Assembly: GCA_907165275.2 (NCBI GenBank)
Contig: OU015666.1
Span: 8,028,001-8,092,000, forward strand
Source of the DNA: Zygaena filipendulae
Lineage: Eukaryota > Arthropoda > Insecta > Lepidoptera > Zygaenidae
DNA length: 64,000 nucleotides
Direction: 5' to 3'
The notes below the pieces were generated by a model. That model ran no database searches and had not been told where the DNA came from. It saw only the letters and a list, made by a program, of their open reading frames with translations. Positions 31,951 to 43,211 of this stretch are shown piece by piece (the stretch's first letter is position 1; every line of letters starts with the position of its first letter). The position numbers were made by a program, and so were the translations under genes.

Positions 31951-34308
31951 TTATTTAATAACTTTTTGTTTCTTTTCAATTTCCTTCAGTTTATTCCATA
32001 TCTCCATGAGCTTATCGCAGTTACACAGTAGAGGCAGACAGGTCCCGCTGCCCGGAGCCCTGCAATACCCTGGGAAAGGCGCCTCCCCTTTTTGCAGCCA
32101 TCTTCTAGAGTTTTCTAGAAACTGAGCCGGTACAGACTCTTCTATAAGGTTCTTTAGTTTATAGATACTTATACTATGAATACCGGGTTGGAATATCAAT
32201 TGATCCGGTACAAAATACTGCACGTAAACTGCAACTGATAGGTAACCCTGCAATTTAACCATTAAATTGATTTACACGAATTTTAACCATTAAACTGGAT
32301 TACACAAAAAACTTACAACTATACCTTACAGTGCAGTTAAGCAAGTTACAGTATCTACTATCAAAAGTTAAGAAATAAATTGTGAGCGTCCAAAAAAATA
32401 CCGAGGGTATTAAAACGTATTTTTTTCCAAAAATATTGACATGACGAACACCTGTGGTAAACTTTTGTACGTACAAACACACATTGTATAATATAGTCAT
32501 TTACTATATTATGAAAATTGTGGATAATTGAGCATTTATTAATAAACAATTAAAATCGCGAAATGCAATTTCTTTACCCAATTTCACAAAACTTCTCATC
32601 TCTGAATCTAAATGCCGAGAAAGGATTAAGGACCTTTTTGCTTGGACGCCCACCGGGGTTAAATCATTTTGATTTAAATCATAAGTTGATTTGAATCAAA
32701 TGATTTAAATCACGATTTAAATCAAATTATTTAAATCAAATGATTTAAAAATTCAAAATCAATGATTTAATAAAAATGTTTAATTTCACTTTCTTTCACA
32801 GAAATCAACAACGCATATATCTATATTAAAAAAAAACATGAATAATAAAACTAGTTTTCCAGCCTTTTCAATTCCCAATCGATTTCTTAGTTTACTTTGA
32901 ACAATTCCAAAAGTGGAAAAACACTCTTTGTATTGATGTTTGTTATTCTTTCACACAAAAATTACTAAATAGATTTTAATGAAACTATACAATTATATAG
33001 CTTAAGCATTGGAATATCATATAGGGTACCTAGGTGCTGTTTATACCGGAATTCCCGCGGGATTTCCGAAATTAACGCGGATAAAACCGCAGGGAACAGC
33101 TAGTCAGATAATAAAATGAACAAATCAAAAAAATCGCAATCAATTAGGATTTTTTTAAATTACGTGCTCTATTTGATTTAAAAAAAGCATGATTTTTTCC
33201 AACCCTGACGCCCACATTTATTAATCATAAAATGCCAAAAAAATATATAATATTACAACTTAAAACTAACGTAGTGTGCTTACTTGAATGTTAACTTTAT
33301 CAGTGTGTATTACGTACATGTTTTTTTCATAGTGCAAGAAGTAATTGGTTATTACTTTGGTAAAAAAGATTTTTCACGGTTATTTAATTTACACAGTAAT
33401 CCGATATAAGGTAAAGGTATAAAATAGTAAATATAAAAATATTATACATAGGTATATAGGATCATAGACAAGTTTAAGTAATATTTATATGTAAATACTT
33501 GTCTGTGATAGCATATTATCTTTTGATTTCTTCCAGATATTTCCCAAAACTGACCTTTTATCTGTCACAGCATTTGGACGAATCGACAATCATGGTTGAT
33601 TCTTCCAAGCAAGATCTTCATATTCATCTGGATCTACTTAGATCTTACCCTGGATCTATCTCTCGATCTTTCCCTAGATCTGCCTCTAGATCTACCCCTG
33701 GATCTGCCTCTAGATCTTCCCCTGGATCTCTCTCTAGACCTTCCCCTGGATCTGCCTCTAGATCTTCCCCTGGATCTGTCTCTAGATCTTCCCCTGGATC
33801 TGTCTCTAGATCTTCCCCTGGATCTGTCTCTAGATCTTCCCCTGGATCTGCCTCTAGATCTTCCCCTGGATCTGCCTCTAGATCTTCCCCTGGATCTGCC
33901 TCTAGATCTTCCCCTAGATCTATCTCTAGATCTTCCCCTGGATCTGCCTCTAGATCTTTCCCTGGATCTGCCTCTAGATCTTCCCCTGGATCTGCCTCTA
34001 GATCTTCCCCTGGATCTGTCTCTCGATCTTTCCCTGGATCTGCCTCTAGATCTTTCCCTTGATCTGCCTCTAGATCTTTCTCTGGAGCTTGATCTCTTGT
34101 TCCTTCCTCTTGAACTGCTTCGCGAGATCGATCTTAATCCTCTAGTTCCATCTATAACTGCACTTGTATTATTTTTTGAAATTTGGGACCAGTCTTCAGT
34201 AGTGATTATTGCTAGAATCTCACCTTGATATCCCACTTGTGCGTGTACGGACACCGTCTCTTGACTCAGAATGTTCGGCTCAATGATTAAAGACAAAGGC
34301 ATTTTCAT
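31951..34308 (-). CDS. Unrecognised RS-repeat protein (two exons)
   Basis: Exon 1 is 34308-33649 and exon 2 is 32247-31951, joined by a good donor (CCAGG/GTAAGA) and acceptor (TTAAATTGCAG), both phase 0, for 318 aa. Without the splice the frame stops six bases into the intron's second codon group (33633-33631). Residues 1-60 are non-repetitive; about 61-220 are RSRGRSRD/RSRERSRG repeats; the last 98 residues are non-repetitive with several Cys (GYCRAPGSGTCLPLLCNCD) and a Lys/Glu-rich helix at the end. RS dipeptides suggest a nuclear, RNA-processing role, but neither flank matches a family I know. The opposite strand is also open across the repeat; I prefer the minus strand because it has a non-repetitive start, a TATA-like element (GATATAAATT, about 34336) and splice signals. 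Confidence 0.45.
32654..33207. mobile_element. hAT MITE with 8-bp target duplication
   Basis: The right end, read inward, is CAGGGTTGGAAAAAATCATG, a hAT-type terminus; the left end is CGGGGTTAAATCATTTTG. ACGCCCAC flanks both sides (32646-32653 and 33208-33215). The left part is a chain of GATTTAAATC palindromes. A Helitron 3' end (33040-33104) lies inside it. The target is the terminal repeat of a copy of the 28476-type transposon. Confidence 0.8.
33040..33104 (+). mobile_element. Helitron 3' end inside the hAT MITE
   Basis: CGGAATTCCCGCGGG, then AACGCGGATAAAACCGC and AACAGCTAG followed by T. Confidence 0.6.
33640..34090. repeat. 24-bp minisatellite coding for RS repeats
   Basis: About 18 units of a 24-bp repeat (AGATCTAGAGGCAGATCCAG and GGGA on the minus strand) built from two related 12-bp halves. 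On the minus strand it codes RSRG/RSRD/RSRE. The plus strand is also stop-free in two frames. Confidence 0.9.
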
Positions 34309-34309
34309 A

Positions 34310-35180
34310 TCGGAGTTTACACGAAATAAACGAATTTATATCATTGCAATGAACTGACAAACTTTTCTCTTCATGTAATAAAGTTCACTTCAAAAATAAA
34401 ACTTTGACACTTACTTCTTTTGCCTACTTTTTTTTTGCAGGCTGCAGTGTATGTATTGTCCTTTGATGAACCGCTGCACTGCGCGCTGTGTAGAAACTAT
34501 TTCGCAATTTTGATTTACTGGCTATTTATGCTTCGTAGTTTGTTACTACTATCTTACATGATATTGTGAAAACGTTCACGGTTTGTTTTTGTATTACTCA
34601 TAGATAGTTGTGTGTCATATTTTATAGATACATTTATTATCTTTACGTATATTTATTACTTTGAGTCTTTACTAATGTATATAGGGTATATGTGTAAGGT
34701 TCGTCAAACGTGTGGCGTATTGAAGTCCTCGATATTAAAATCAAATAAAAATCACAAAGAAAATCTTAAATAACAACGTGGGCTTACGCGGGTGAATGAC
34801 ATTAATATTTAATTTCGCGGCGATAAAAAGGAAGTTGAATGTCCCTGGATATCCGTTGGCGGATCGGCAACTTGTGTGCTCAAGTTTGAAAGGGTATACT
34901 GCCTAAGTCTAGTTAATTTGTGTGTGTGGGATATTGGAGTAATCGAGGGAACTCTTCAAAAATTATATTATTATTTATATTATATTTTTGATTGCAACCG
35001 AAAAATGATAGAAATAAAAATTTTAAAGATACATTACACCGAGTATGAACAGATTGCAATTATGTTTCGCAAGATTTCACCATATTTCGCAAGAAGAGAA
35101 ACACAGGAATTATTACAAATTTTCATTTAATCCTAAATTAAAGACACCGTTAGATATAATTAAGATGACAATGTAATGGG
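34310..35180. other. Intergenic, no gene recognised
   Basis: A good acceptor-like site (TTTTTTTTTGCAG at 34440) precedes a 40-codon open stretch on the plus strand, but no donor exon or similarity supports a gene. A block at about 34985 resembles the repeat at 19770/49140. Confidence 0.4.
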
Positions 35181-35488
35181 TTTGGTGAATAAATTTTAAT
35201 TTTTAGTCCGTCATGTAGATTAATAATCCTTTTTTACGTAATCAAAAAATTACGGCGAAATATTTAGTTGAAATTCCGTGTGACATCACACCTACATAGG
35301 TACACTTTATACTTACTTAGTTATGAACTTATGACCTTCCACTCCTAAATAGTGATGCGTTTTATCTAAGTAGTTTTTCAATAATTCTAAAATGCAAAAA
35401 ATACGACGCGTCTATGATTTTTTTACTATGTACCTGATGAACTAAATAGAATTTTGACTTTTAAACCTTGCCATCATGCCTATTGAGA
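35180..35488. mobile_element. GGCATGATG-family MITE next to the Srp54 stop
   Basis: Right end CCATCATGCCTATTG, with TAGTCCGTC, TGTAGATTAATAA and TTTTTTACGTAATCAA inside. It ends 28 bp from the Srp54 stop codon. Confidence 0.65.
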
Positions 35489-35515
35489 CCGAAAATAAAA
35501 CACATAAATTCACAT

Positions 35516-38500
35516 TTAAGGAGAATTCGAAATATCCATATTATCTGGGGAGTTCTTTTCTTCAATTATTTCCGCGGGTTTATTATCCACCGCAACAGAC
35601 TTGCTTTTCTCCTCTATCGTAGGTAATTTAGGACTACGATCCCGTGATTTCCTATCGTGAGGTGTTTTAGAGTCCCTGTGAGAGCGGCTCTTTCGACTGC
35701 CGGAGCGGGAGCGTTTTCGATCGCGAGAGCGCGACCGTTTCCTGTCTCTGGACCTGGAGCGCTTTCTGTCCCTAGATCTGGACCTTTTGCGGTCTCTGGA
35801 CCGAGAGCGCTTCCTGTCGCGCGACTTGGAGCGCTTGCGGTCCCTGGAGCGCGACCGCTTCTTCTCCCTGGAGCGGGACCGCTTCTTCTCCCTGGAGCGG
35901 GACCGCTTTTTCTCCCTGGAGCGGGACCGCTTCTTCTCCCTGGAGCGGGACCGCTTGCGCGACCGCGAGCGCTTCCTCCTAGAGCGCGACCGCGAGCGGC
36001 GCCTCGAGCGAGAACGGTCGCGTTTCCTGTCGCGAGACCTGGATCTGTCTTTTTTCTTTGACGGCGATCTTTCCTTTGCTTTTTCCTTTTCCTTATCTTT
36101 CTCCTTTTCTTTATCTTTGTCCTTTTCTTTTTCCTTTTCTTCAGCCGGTGTGTGAGCTCGTGCCTTCACGTCCGAACTGCCTGTTCCGTTCGCTTCCACC
36201 ACTTCGGGTTTGGTTTCCTCCTTTTCAGTTTTCTCGACATTTTTTGCGGGGGACTCGGATTTGTCTTTTTTGCTCTTATCTTTATCGGACGAGTCCTTCT
36301 TGTCCTTACGGTCGCGGTCCCGGGAGCGATCCCTTTTGGACTTCGAGCTGCGATGCCGGGAGCGCGAGCGCGAGCGGCGAGAGCTGCGGTGGCGCGAGCG
36401 CGACCTACAACAATGATAATATGTGATTTATTAGTTTTTTTTTATGTCATAGGGGGCAAACAGGCAAGTGGTAAACCTGGTGGTAAGTGATTACCGCCGT
36501 CCATGGACATCGGCAACACCAGAAGGCTTGCAGGCTTTCAAGTGAGCCACCAACCACTGAGCTATCATCGCTGTTAGTGAAGTTAAAACAACAATATATT
36601 ATTTTAAACTATACATATGAAGTCCATGAAGTCCAAAAAAGTGAATGTTATGATTATCGCGAAAATACTCTCAATTACGAGAAATAAAAGGGAAGGACAA
36701 CAAGTTACGATACTATCATTCCTTTTTTTAGTCAGGAGGAATCCCGGCCGAAAACTGTGCCAAAACGAACAAATCGATTCTGGACCATCTAATCAAAATC
36801 TGGTTCCCTCAACAAGGTGAAGACAGTCACGTGTAGTAGCAGCTTGTCAACAGTTCCATTTAGGTTTTAGAACGACCTTCCGTGATAAAGAGAATCAAAC
36901 ATCAAAAACTGGGGGACTTTGATGTTTCATTGTTCCAGGTTCTGGGAATTCCATCCAGTGTCCTTAGCCAAGTTGACAATCTACAATCATTAACGCGCGC
37001 GCATTTAAACCGCGCGGGTCAGCTAGTTAATAAATAAATGAATAAATTATAATTATAAATTCACCTGGTGCGGTGGCGGTGCCTGGAGCGAGAGCGTCGC
37101 GACCGGTGGCGCGAGCGCGACCGCGACCGCTTGCTGCGGTGGCGCGACCTGGAGCGGCGGCGCGACCGCGACCTAGAGCGGCGGCGCGACCGCGACCTGG
37201 ACCGCGTTCTGTAAACACGATATCAGTATCACCAAATGCACTCGGTAACATCTATATAAAAACCTAAATTGTATTTAGTCCGTAATTTCTAGATAGTAAA
37301 AAATAAAAATATAATAGACACGTATTTTTTGTCTTTCCGAATTAATCAAAAAACCATATAACGTAAATAAAGAGCATTAAAGTTAATTAAACTTTATTAC
37401 TATTGCAATAAGTTTCAATGACTGTCAAGAGTGTTAATGTCAAATTTCTACTGCTAGTTGTACACATCAACGAGTGCAAAGTTCTGCACCTAGGGACTAA
37501 AATTTTAACCCCAGTTAACCCTCATGCTTTAGATGAGCTAGATTAAGTTTTAAATCACCACTATTTTATACTAGGTATGTTAACATTATTTTAATGATCA
37601 TCTCAGAGTGTGGCAATTTTATTTTTAACTGACTTCCAAAAACCGACTTTCAAAACAGTTTGCATGTTGTCTAAGTCCCATTTTATTAGTTCAAAGATCA
37701 AAAATAGTAATAATAAAATTAAAGCCACATGGAAAGTAATTAATGAAGAAACTGGTAAAGCTAAATCCGGTGACACTAACTTTAAGCTATGTGTTAATGG
37801 TAAAATCATTCAGTCAGATTTGGAAGTCGCGAATGAGTTTGAAAGCTTCTTCACTAAAATACCCGTTTCTTTAACCAGCACTTTAGGCTCTTCTACCCCC
37901 GTTGCAGAGTCACTTCTTAAGGAAAATGTTCCAGAATGTTCTAATGAATTCAGTGTGTATGATATCTTCAAGGTGTTTAAGACAATAAATCTTAAAAAAA
38001 CAGCTGATCTGTGGGGGATCTCTGTTACTATTATAAGTTCATTAATTGATATTATTGCACTAGATTTAGTTGATATATTAAATAAATGTATAGACTGTGG
38101 TGTGTTTCCTGACCAAATAAAATATAGTAAAATAACAGCATTGTTTAAAGCAGGTAGTACAACAGACCCTACTAACTTTAGACCAATTTCAGTACTACCC
38201 ACATTTAGTAAAATATTTTTAAAGCTTATACTTAGCCAACTACTCACATCTACATATATAAAAGAAAGTCGAGTTAGTTACTCCACTTATAACTCAATAA
38301 CGGCTGAACCGATTTGGCTGAAAATTGGTGGGGAGGTAGCTTAGAACCAGGAAACGGACATAGGATACTTTTTATCCCGGAATTCCCGCAGGAACTCCGG
38401 TCGGTGAAATCTCATGAAATTTTGCATACTTAGGTACACATTGTCAGGGGTACAGAGAAGGACATAGGGTAGGTACTTTGCATTCCGGAATTCCTGCGGG

Positions 38501-41500
38501 ATCTCCGAAATTTCCGCGGGTAACACCGCAGGGCACAGCTTCTCATGAAATTTTGCATACTTAGGTACACATTGTCAGGGGTACAGAGAAGGACATAGGG
38601 TAGGTACTTTGCATTCCGGAATTCCTGCGGGATCTCCGAAATTTCCGCGGGTAACACCGCGGGGCCCAGCTTCTCATGAAATTTTGCATACTTAGGTACA
38701 CATTGTCAGGGGTACAGAGAAGGACATAGGGTAGGTACTTTGCATTCCGGAATTCCTGCGGGATCTCCGAAATTTCCGCGGGTAACACCGCGGGGCACAG
38801 CTAGTACTTTAATAAAAACGACTTGCTGCATCATAAACAGTTCGGTTTTACTCGTGGTCGCTCTACAACTGATGCAGGAATTAAATTAATTGAAAATATT
38901 TTTGAAGCCTGGGAGGAGTCACGTGATGCTTATGGAGTGTTTGGTGATTTATCCAAGGCCTTTGATTGTGTTGAGCATACAACTTTGGTCAGGAAACTAC
39001 ACTGCAATGTAGGAGTACACACATGCAATGTACTCCTACATTGACTAGTTGCAGATAATGTGTAGAGATAAAGAAATCACAGTAAATATTATAAAGATTG
39101 ATTTTTACCTTCTTTTATCCTTGGAAAGCAGTCCAATGACGGGATCAATGGCAGCAGATATCAAGTTCTGCGCCTCCTTCACACGGCACATTGCCTCTTC
39201 TATCTCACGCTGAGCAGCCTCATTGCTCTTGGTTTGCGGCTTAGAAATTGCTTGGGTCGCATGATGTACCTGTTGAAAAATAATTGTTTTTGCTATAATA
39301 ACAGTTAATTATTGTTTAATTAGCATTCAGTTAATGGGGATGGGGAAAGATGCCTGAATAGACCATATTATTATGCTGATAAATGTTGTTTGAATGAACA
39401 TTATCCTATCTATCTATCCTATTATCATCATATATCCATTGTGTTCAATGGGCTATTTGACTAATTTTTTTTTGTCCGTCTTGTAGATTATTAAAAAATA
39501 TTGGACACATATTTTTTTCTTTTTTTATTTTATTTTATTTTATTTTATTTATTAATTCAGACACAAAACAAGTTACAGTCACATAGATAATTAATTATAA
39601 AGTAAATTTGTAGGGCTCTAGGCTGTAACTCAAAACTTGTGCCCACAGCGGGGTTATGATGTGTACAATCACACAATAAACTTAAACTTAAATTAGGATC
39701 ACAGGAACAAATAATTAATTAACTAAAAAAAATTATTAATCAGTAAAAAACTTTACTCTATGGTTGAAGAACACGCCTGGAGACATTTAATGGAGAAGCG
39801 CTTAAAGTTAAAGAAGTTAGAGTCGAATATATCGAAGCGACGACGCATCTCTTTTAGATCATCTGCCCCGTCATCCCCGCCCGCATCCGCCTCATTAATG
39901 CTGTCATTCAATTTAGAAGTTAGTTCGTTATATAAACGCCTCATTCTTACTACAGGATTGAAAAAAGAAGTGTTATTCCTGTATACCTGCAGAGTGAAAG
40001 TAGGGAGTAAGCGTCGGGGATTGTATTTAGTATTGAAACTGATATTGGCAAGCAAAGGTGGACAATCAATGGACGAATGAATAATTTTGTGTAGGTAATA
40101 AAGATCCTGCCGCTGTCTGCGCTGGTGTAGTGATGTCATAGAAAACTCACCCAGTCTAGCCTGGTAACTTCTCAACTCACGTGGACGCCTGTACCTGAAG
40201 GATAGCACTTTCAAAAACCTCCTCTGAACCGCCTCAATGCAATTAACATGGATAGAATAATTTGGAGACCAGACTACACTGCCATACTCCAACAGACTCC
40301 GAACTAGACTACAATAAAGTATTATGAGGCTAATTGGCTCTCTGAAATCCTTTGTGTTACGAAAAGTGAATCCTAGCATCTTATTGCTTCTCATTACGAT
40401 ATTTTCGTAATGTGGCTTGAAAGAAAGTTTCTCGTCAAACAGGACGCCTAGATCTTTAGCTATAGAATTCCTAATCAACACCTTCGACTCGAGAATGTAG
40501 TTGTATACCGTTACTTTGTATTTTTTTGTAAAAGAAACCACAAAGCACTTATCCGCATTTAGTGTCATCTTGTTTGATTTACTCCATGATGCTATAGTAC
40601 TGAGGTCTCGCTGCAACCTCTCGCAGTCAGCAAGGCCGTTGACAGTTGTAAAAATCTTCAAATCATCAGCGTATAAAAGGGACTCACATGAAAGACGTTC
40701 AATCAGATCATTTATGAACATTACGAAAAACAGCGGGCCCAGATGTGACCCCTGCGGCACACCAGAGTGTATAGGCGATGGAAGCGACACAAAGCCTTTC
40801 AAAGCAACTAACTGACTTCTATTATTCAAGTAAGACTCCACCCATCTTAAAAGATTGCCACACACCCCATAAGCAGAAAGTTTTTGACAAAGAAGATAAT
40901 GGTTTACCTTGTCAAAGGCCTTGGAGAAGTCTGTATAGATAGAATCTACTTGCGAACTTTGGGAGAAAGCATTACAAAGAAAATTTTTGTATACCAGCAA
41001 GTTACTAACTGTTGATCTGTTTCTTACGAATCCATGTTGCCTGTAAGATATCATGGGTTTAAAATGAAAGTAAAGACAATCGTACACCAGACTTTCGAAG
41101 ATCTTCGCAGCACAAGACAATATACTTATTGGCCGGTAATTACTACATTGTGATCTATCACCCGCTTTGAATACAGGAACAATGAAAGCCGTCTTCCAAT
41201 AAGAAGGAAAAATACCCGTACTTACACTTTCACTATAAATAATACTCAAAGGCACAGATACCTCATCAACACATCTCCTAAGAAATACCGATGGGATACC
41301 GTCTGGTCCAGCACTCTTGTTCACATCCAACCTCTTGATCTTATTGATAATTTCTTCCGCGGTAAACTGTATTCCTGATATAACTCGCGAGGATTTAATA
41401 TCCTCACCTATAACCATGCACTGCCCCAAGGAGGTACTGTCCTTTACAAATACTGAACCAAAGTATTCGGAAAATAAGTTAGCGATTTCGAATCCGTCTG

Positions 41501-43211
41501 ATGATGACCTGTTTTCGTGGCACATAGTCGTTGGTATACTGGAATGGCCCCTTTTACTATGAAAAAAACGCCAAAAACCTTTTGTATTGGAAGCTAAAGA
41601 ATTCTCCACAGAGACAATAAAATCTCTGTAACAGCTTTTCATGAGAGACTTGCACCGAGCACGGAGTAAGGAAAATGTATCATAGTCACGCGGGTTACCG
41701 TACTTTTTATATCTACGATGGAACCTGTTCTTCTCTTTCAAACATCGTATCACAGCACCTGTGAACCATAAAGGGTATTTACTCTCGTTACCTTTGGAAA
41801 CAGGAGTATGTTTCTGGATAATCTTGTTAATAGTACTGTAGAAGGTTTCAACTTTTGATTCCAAATCCAGCCCGGAAAACAATTCAGACCAGTTTAACAA
41901 CACTAACTCGGACCGGATCGCTGTATAGTCAGCTTTAAATAAATTTGGTCGTTTAGAGTTTAATCGTTTTAGAGATTCACTACCGTCATTAAAAGAGACA
42001 TAAGTCTTAATAGGAGGATGATATCGGTCCACTCTACTTAAAGGAAATGCGTTGCTCACTACAATCTCATCCGACGTTGAAAACGCGAGATCTAAGAGAC
42101 CATCCGCCTGATTCAGAACATGATTGAACTGATTCAAAGAACAGATGGAAACAGTTTCAAGAAGCAATTTACCTCTTCGATCTGCTACATCACTTGGTCT
42201 AAGGTATGAGACGCCATTGCACTTATTCCAAGCAATAGAGGGTACATTGAAATCCCCTAGTAAAATAAAATCATCTTGATTAGTCGTTTTTTACGTAGTT
42301 TTTTACGTAATCAACATAAAAAAATACGATTTTTAAATTTTTTGTCTGAAACGGCTAAGCTGATTTTAACGGGACGAGAAAATGTTATAAGGAGTAACTC
42401 AGGAGGAGGAGGAGTTTCACATGAGTTGGCATATTTACAACTACATGACAACAATTAAGAAAAAAATTAGCTAAATAAATGTCTTTTTTAAAGACCTACC
42501 AATTTTACTTACTTTTAATGTTTGTCCCTCAAGAATTGTCCCATTCATCTGTAGAGCTTTGATCACACTCTCTTGTTCGGACATCTCAATCAGAGCATAC
42601 CGCAGCTTGTCAGCATCTCGATCACAGAAACGCAAGTACCTCACCTCCCCCGCCTGACAGAAAGCATCAATCAACTGCTGATAGCTTAATGCTCCAATGT
42701 CTGCTACCAGGACAGTCCGCCGGATTTCTTCGATTTTCCTCGAATCATAGGCAGCTGGCAATGGTGGGTACGGGGGTAACCCGGCTGCTGTCATTTTAGG
42801 GTCGTATGTTTGGATAACCTGGTTCGGTGGCGCTCCTTCTAAACTGTTGACGACGTGCGCGGGCAGCCGCGGCTCTACACTGCTGAGACCCGGCACCAGG
42901 GTGCCGTTGCTAGACATTTCCAAAGCTTTGTGCTCATCCGGTATCTCGCCAGACTGCATGGGAATAACGATCAAGGCTCGATCGATGAACACCGTGTTCG
43001 TCATGTGCTGCGCAACGTTCACCGTCGCCGAGTCGTAATATTTCACGTAACATATTCTCGACTGAACAGGACAAGAAACATCTCTTATCGTAGGATACAG
43101 TCGTATATCATCTATTTTACCCAAATAACCAAACAACGTTTGCATTTGATCTTTGGTCGCTTGGGGAGCGATGTTGGTGACTTGTATCACCCTCGTACTC
43201 CCGGAAACCAT
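35516..43211 (-). CDS. Srp54: Srp54/SREK1-type SR splicing regulator
   Basis: Four exons give 630 aa: 43211-42513, 39269-39109, 37208-37065, 36404-35516, phases consistent. The family (Drosophila Srp54, human SREK1) is a nuclear SR-related factor that affects splice-site choice. Exon 1 holds both RRMs: RRM1 (about 5-85, IQVTNIAPQATKDQMQTLFG, RICYVKY) and RRM2 (about 165-233, TVLVADI, YALIEM). Exon 2 codes the conserved helical segment EEAMCRVKEAQNLISAAIDP. Exons 3-4 code a long RS domain (from about 287), with tandem KKRSRSRE units and a Lys/Glu-rich stretch, and an acidic tail ending SNSP. I chose ATG 43211 (AAAATGG) over the in-frame ATG at 43229 because of context and the family's N-terminus. 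The 3.2-kb first intron contains a LINE in the same orientation and the second contains a LINE in the opposite one. Confidence 0.92.
36428..36560 (+). repeat. Lepidopteran dispersed repeat in Srp54 intron
   Basis: GGGGGCAAACAGGCAAG, GGTGGTAAGTGATTACCG and CCATGGACATCGGCAACACC form a block seen widely in moth and butterfly genomes; its class is not certain. Confidence 0.5.
37262..37420. mobile_element. Partial GGCATGATG-family MITE
   Basis: TTGTATTTAGTCCGTAATT, ATAATAGACACGTATTTTTTG and CGAATTAATC match the family interior; the termini are lost. Confidence 0.45.
38249..38804 (+). mobile_element. Helitron inserted in the LINE, exact boundaries
   Basis: Begins TCTACATATATAAAAG after A38248 and ends CACAGCTAG before T38805. 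Removing it joins the LINE reading frame without a gap. Its 3' part is a 131-bp unit present three times. Confidence 0.85.
38411..38804 (+). repeat. Three tandem 131-bp units at the Helitron 3' end
   Basis: Units start at 38411, 38542 and 38673 with CTCATGAAATTTTGCATAC, and each ends in CCGCGGGTAACACCGC plus a GGCACAGCT-like end. They differ by only a few bases. Confidence 0.9.
39006..39044. repeat. 13-bp-arm perfect hairpin at the LINE breakpoint
   Basis: AATGTAGGAGTAC and GTACTCCTACATT face each other across ACACATGCAAT, just where the LINE similarity ends. Confidence 0.8.
39440..39523. mobile_element. GGCATGATG-family MITE split by a LINE
   Basis: TTTGTCCGTCTTGTAGATT and AATATTGGACACATATTTT are family blocks; the copy breaks at 39523 where the LINE tail starts. 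TTTTTTACGTAATCAA, also a family block, appears at 42288-42310 beyond the LINE. Confidence 0.55.
39524..42288 (-). mobile_element. Jockey-type LINE, 5'-truncated, RT frame intact
   Basis: An uninterrupted frame runs from about 42281 to the stop at 39753. It begins in the end of the endonuclease (LLGDFNVPSIAWNKC), then the full reverse transcriptase: SAGPDGIPSVFLRRC, NYRPISILSCAAKIFE, GFVRNRSTVSN, DFSKAFDKVNH, HSGVPQGSHLGPLFF and the catalytic LLYADDLKIF, with the Jockey-like C-terminal region. A 230-bp 3'UTR and an (AAAAT)n tail reach 39524. The lack of any stop or frameshift shows a recent insertion. It has lost ORF1 and most of EN, so it is not autonomous. It sits in the first Srp54 intron in sense orientation. 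Confidence 0.9.

Larger units (their letters stand above)
37600..39044 (+). mobile_element. Non-LTR retrotransposon fragment, RT domain, broken by a Helitron
   Basis: Plus-strand translation of 37610-38248 has WKVINEETGK, INLKKTADLWGIS, KITALFKAGS and NFRPISVLPTFSKIF, the early reverse-transcriptase blocks of Jockey/CR1-type LINEs. After a 556-bp Helitron the same frame resumes at 38805 with KQFGFTRGRSTTDA and GVFGDLSKAFDCVEH. The EN domain and everything after the first Asp motif are missing, so it is truncated at both ends. It lies antisense in a Srp54 intron. Confidence 0.8.

Noticed and set aside
33596..34228. Plus-strand open frames of LDLP and SRSSPGSA repeats
   Set aside because: They are the antisense readings of the 24-bp RS minisatellite; the minus strand has a non-repetitive start and splice signals.
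34440..34560. Terminal exon after the strong acceptor at 34440
   Set aside because: No partner exon or recognisable protein; the acceptor-like T-run alone is not enough.
37610..39044. Host gene on the plus strand inside Srp54
   Set aside because: Reverse-transcriptase motifs show it is a LINE fragment.
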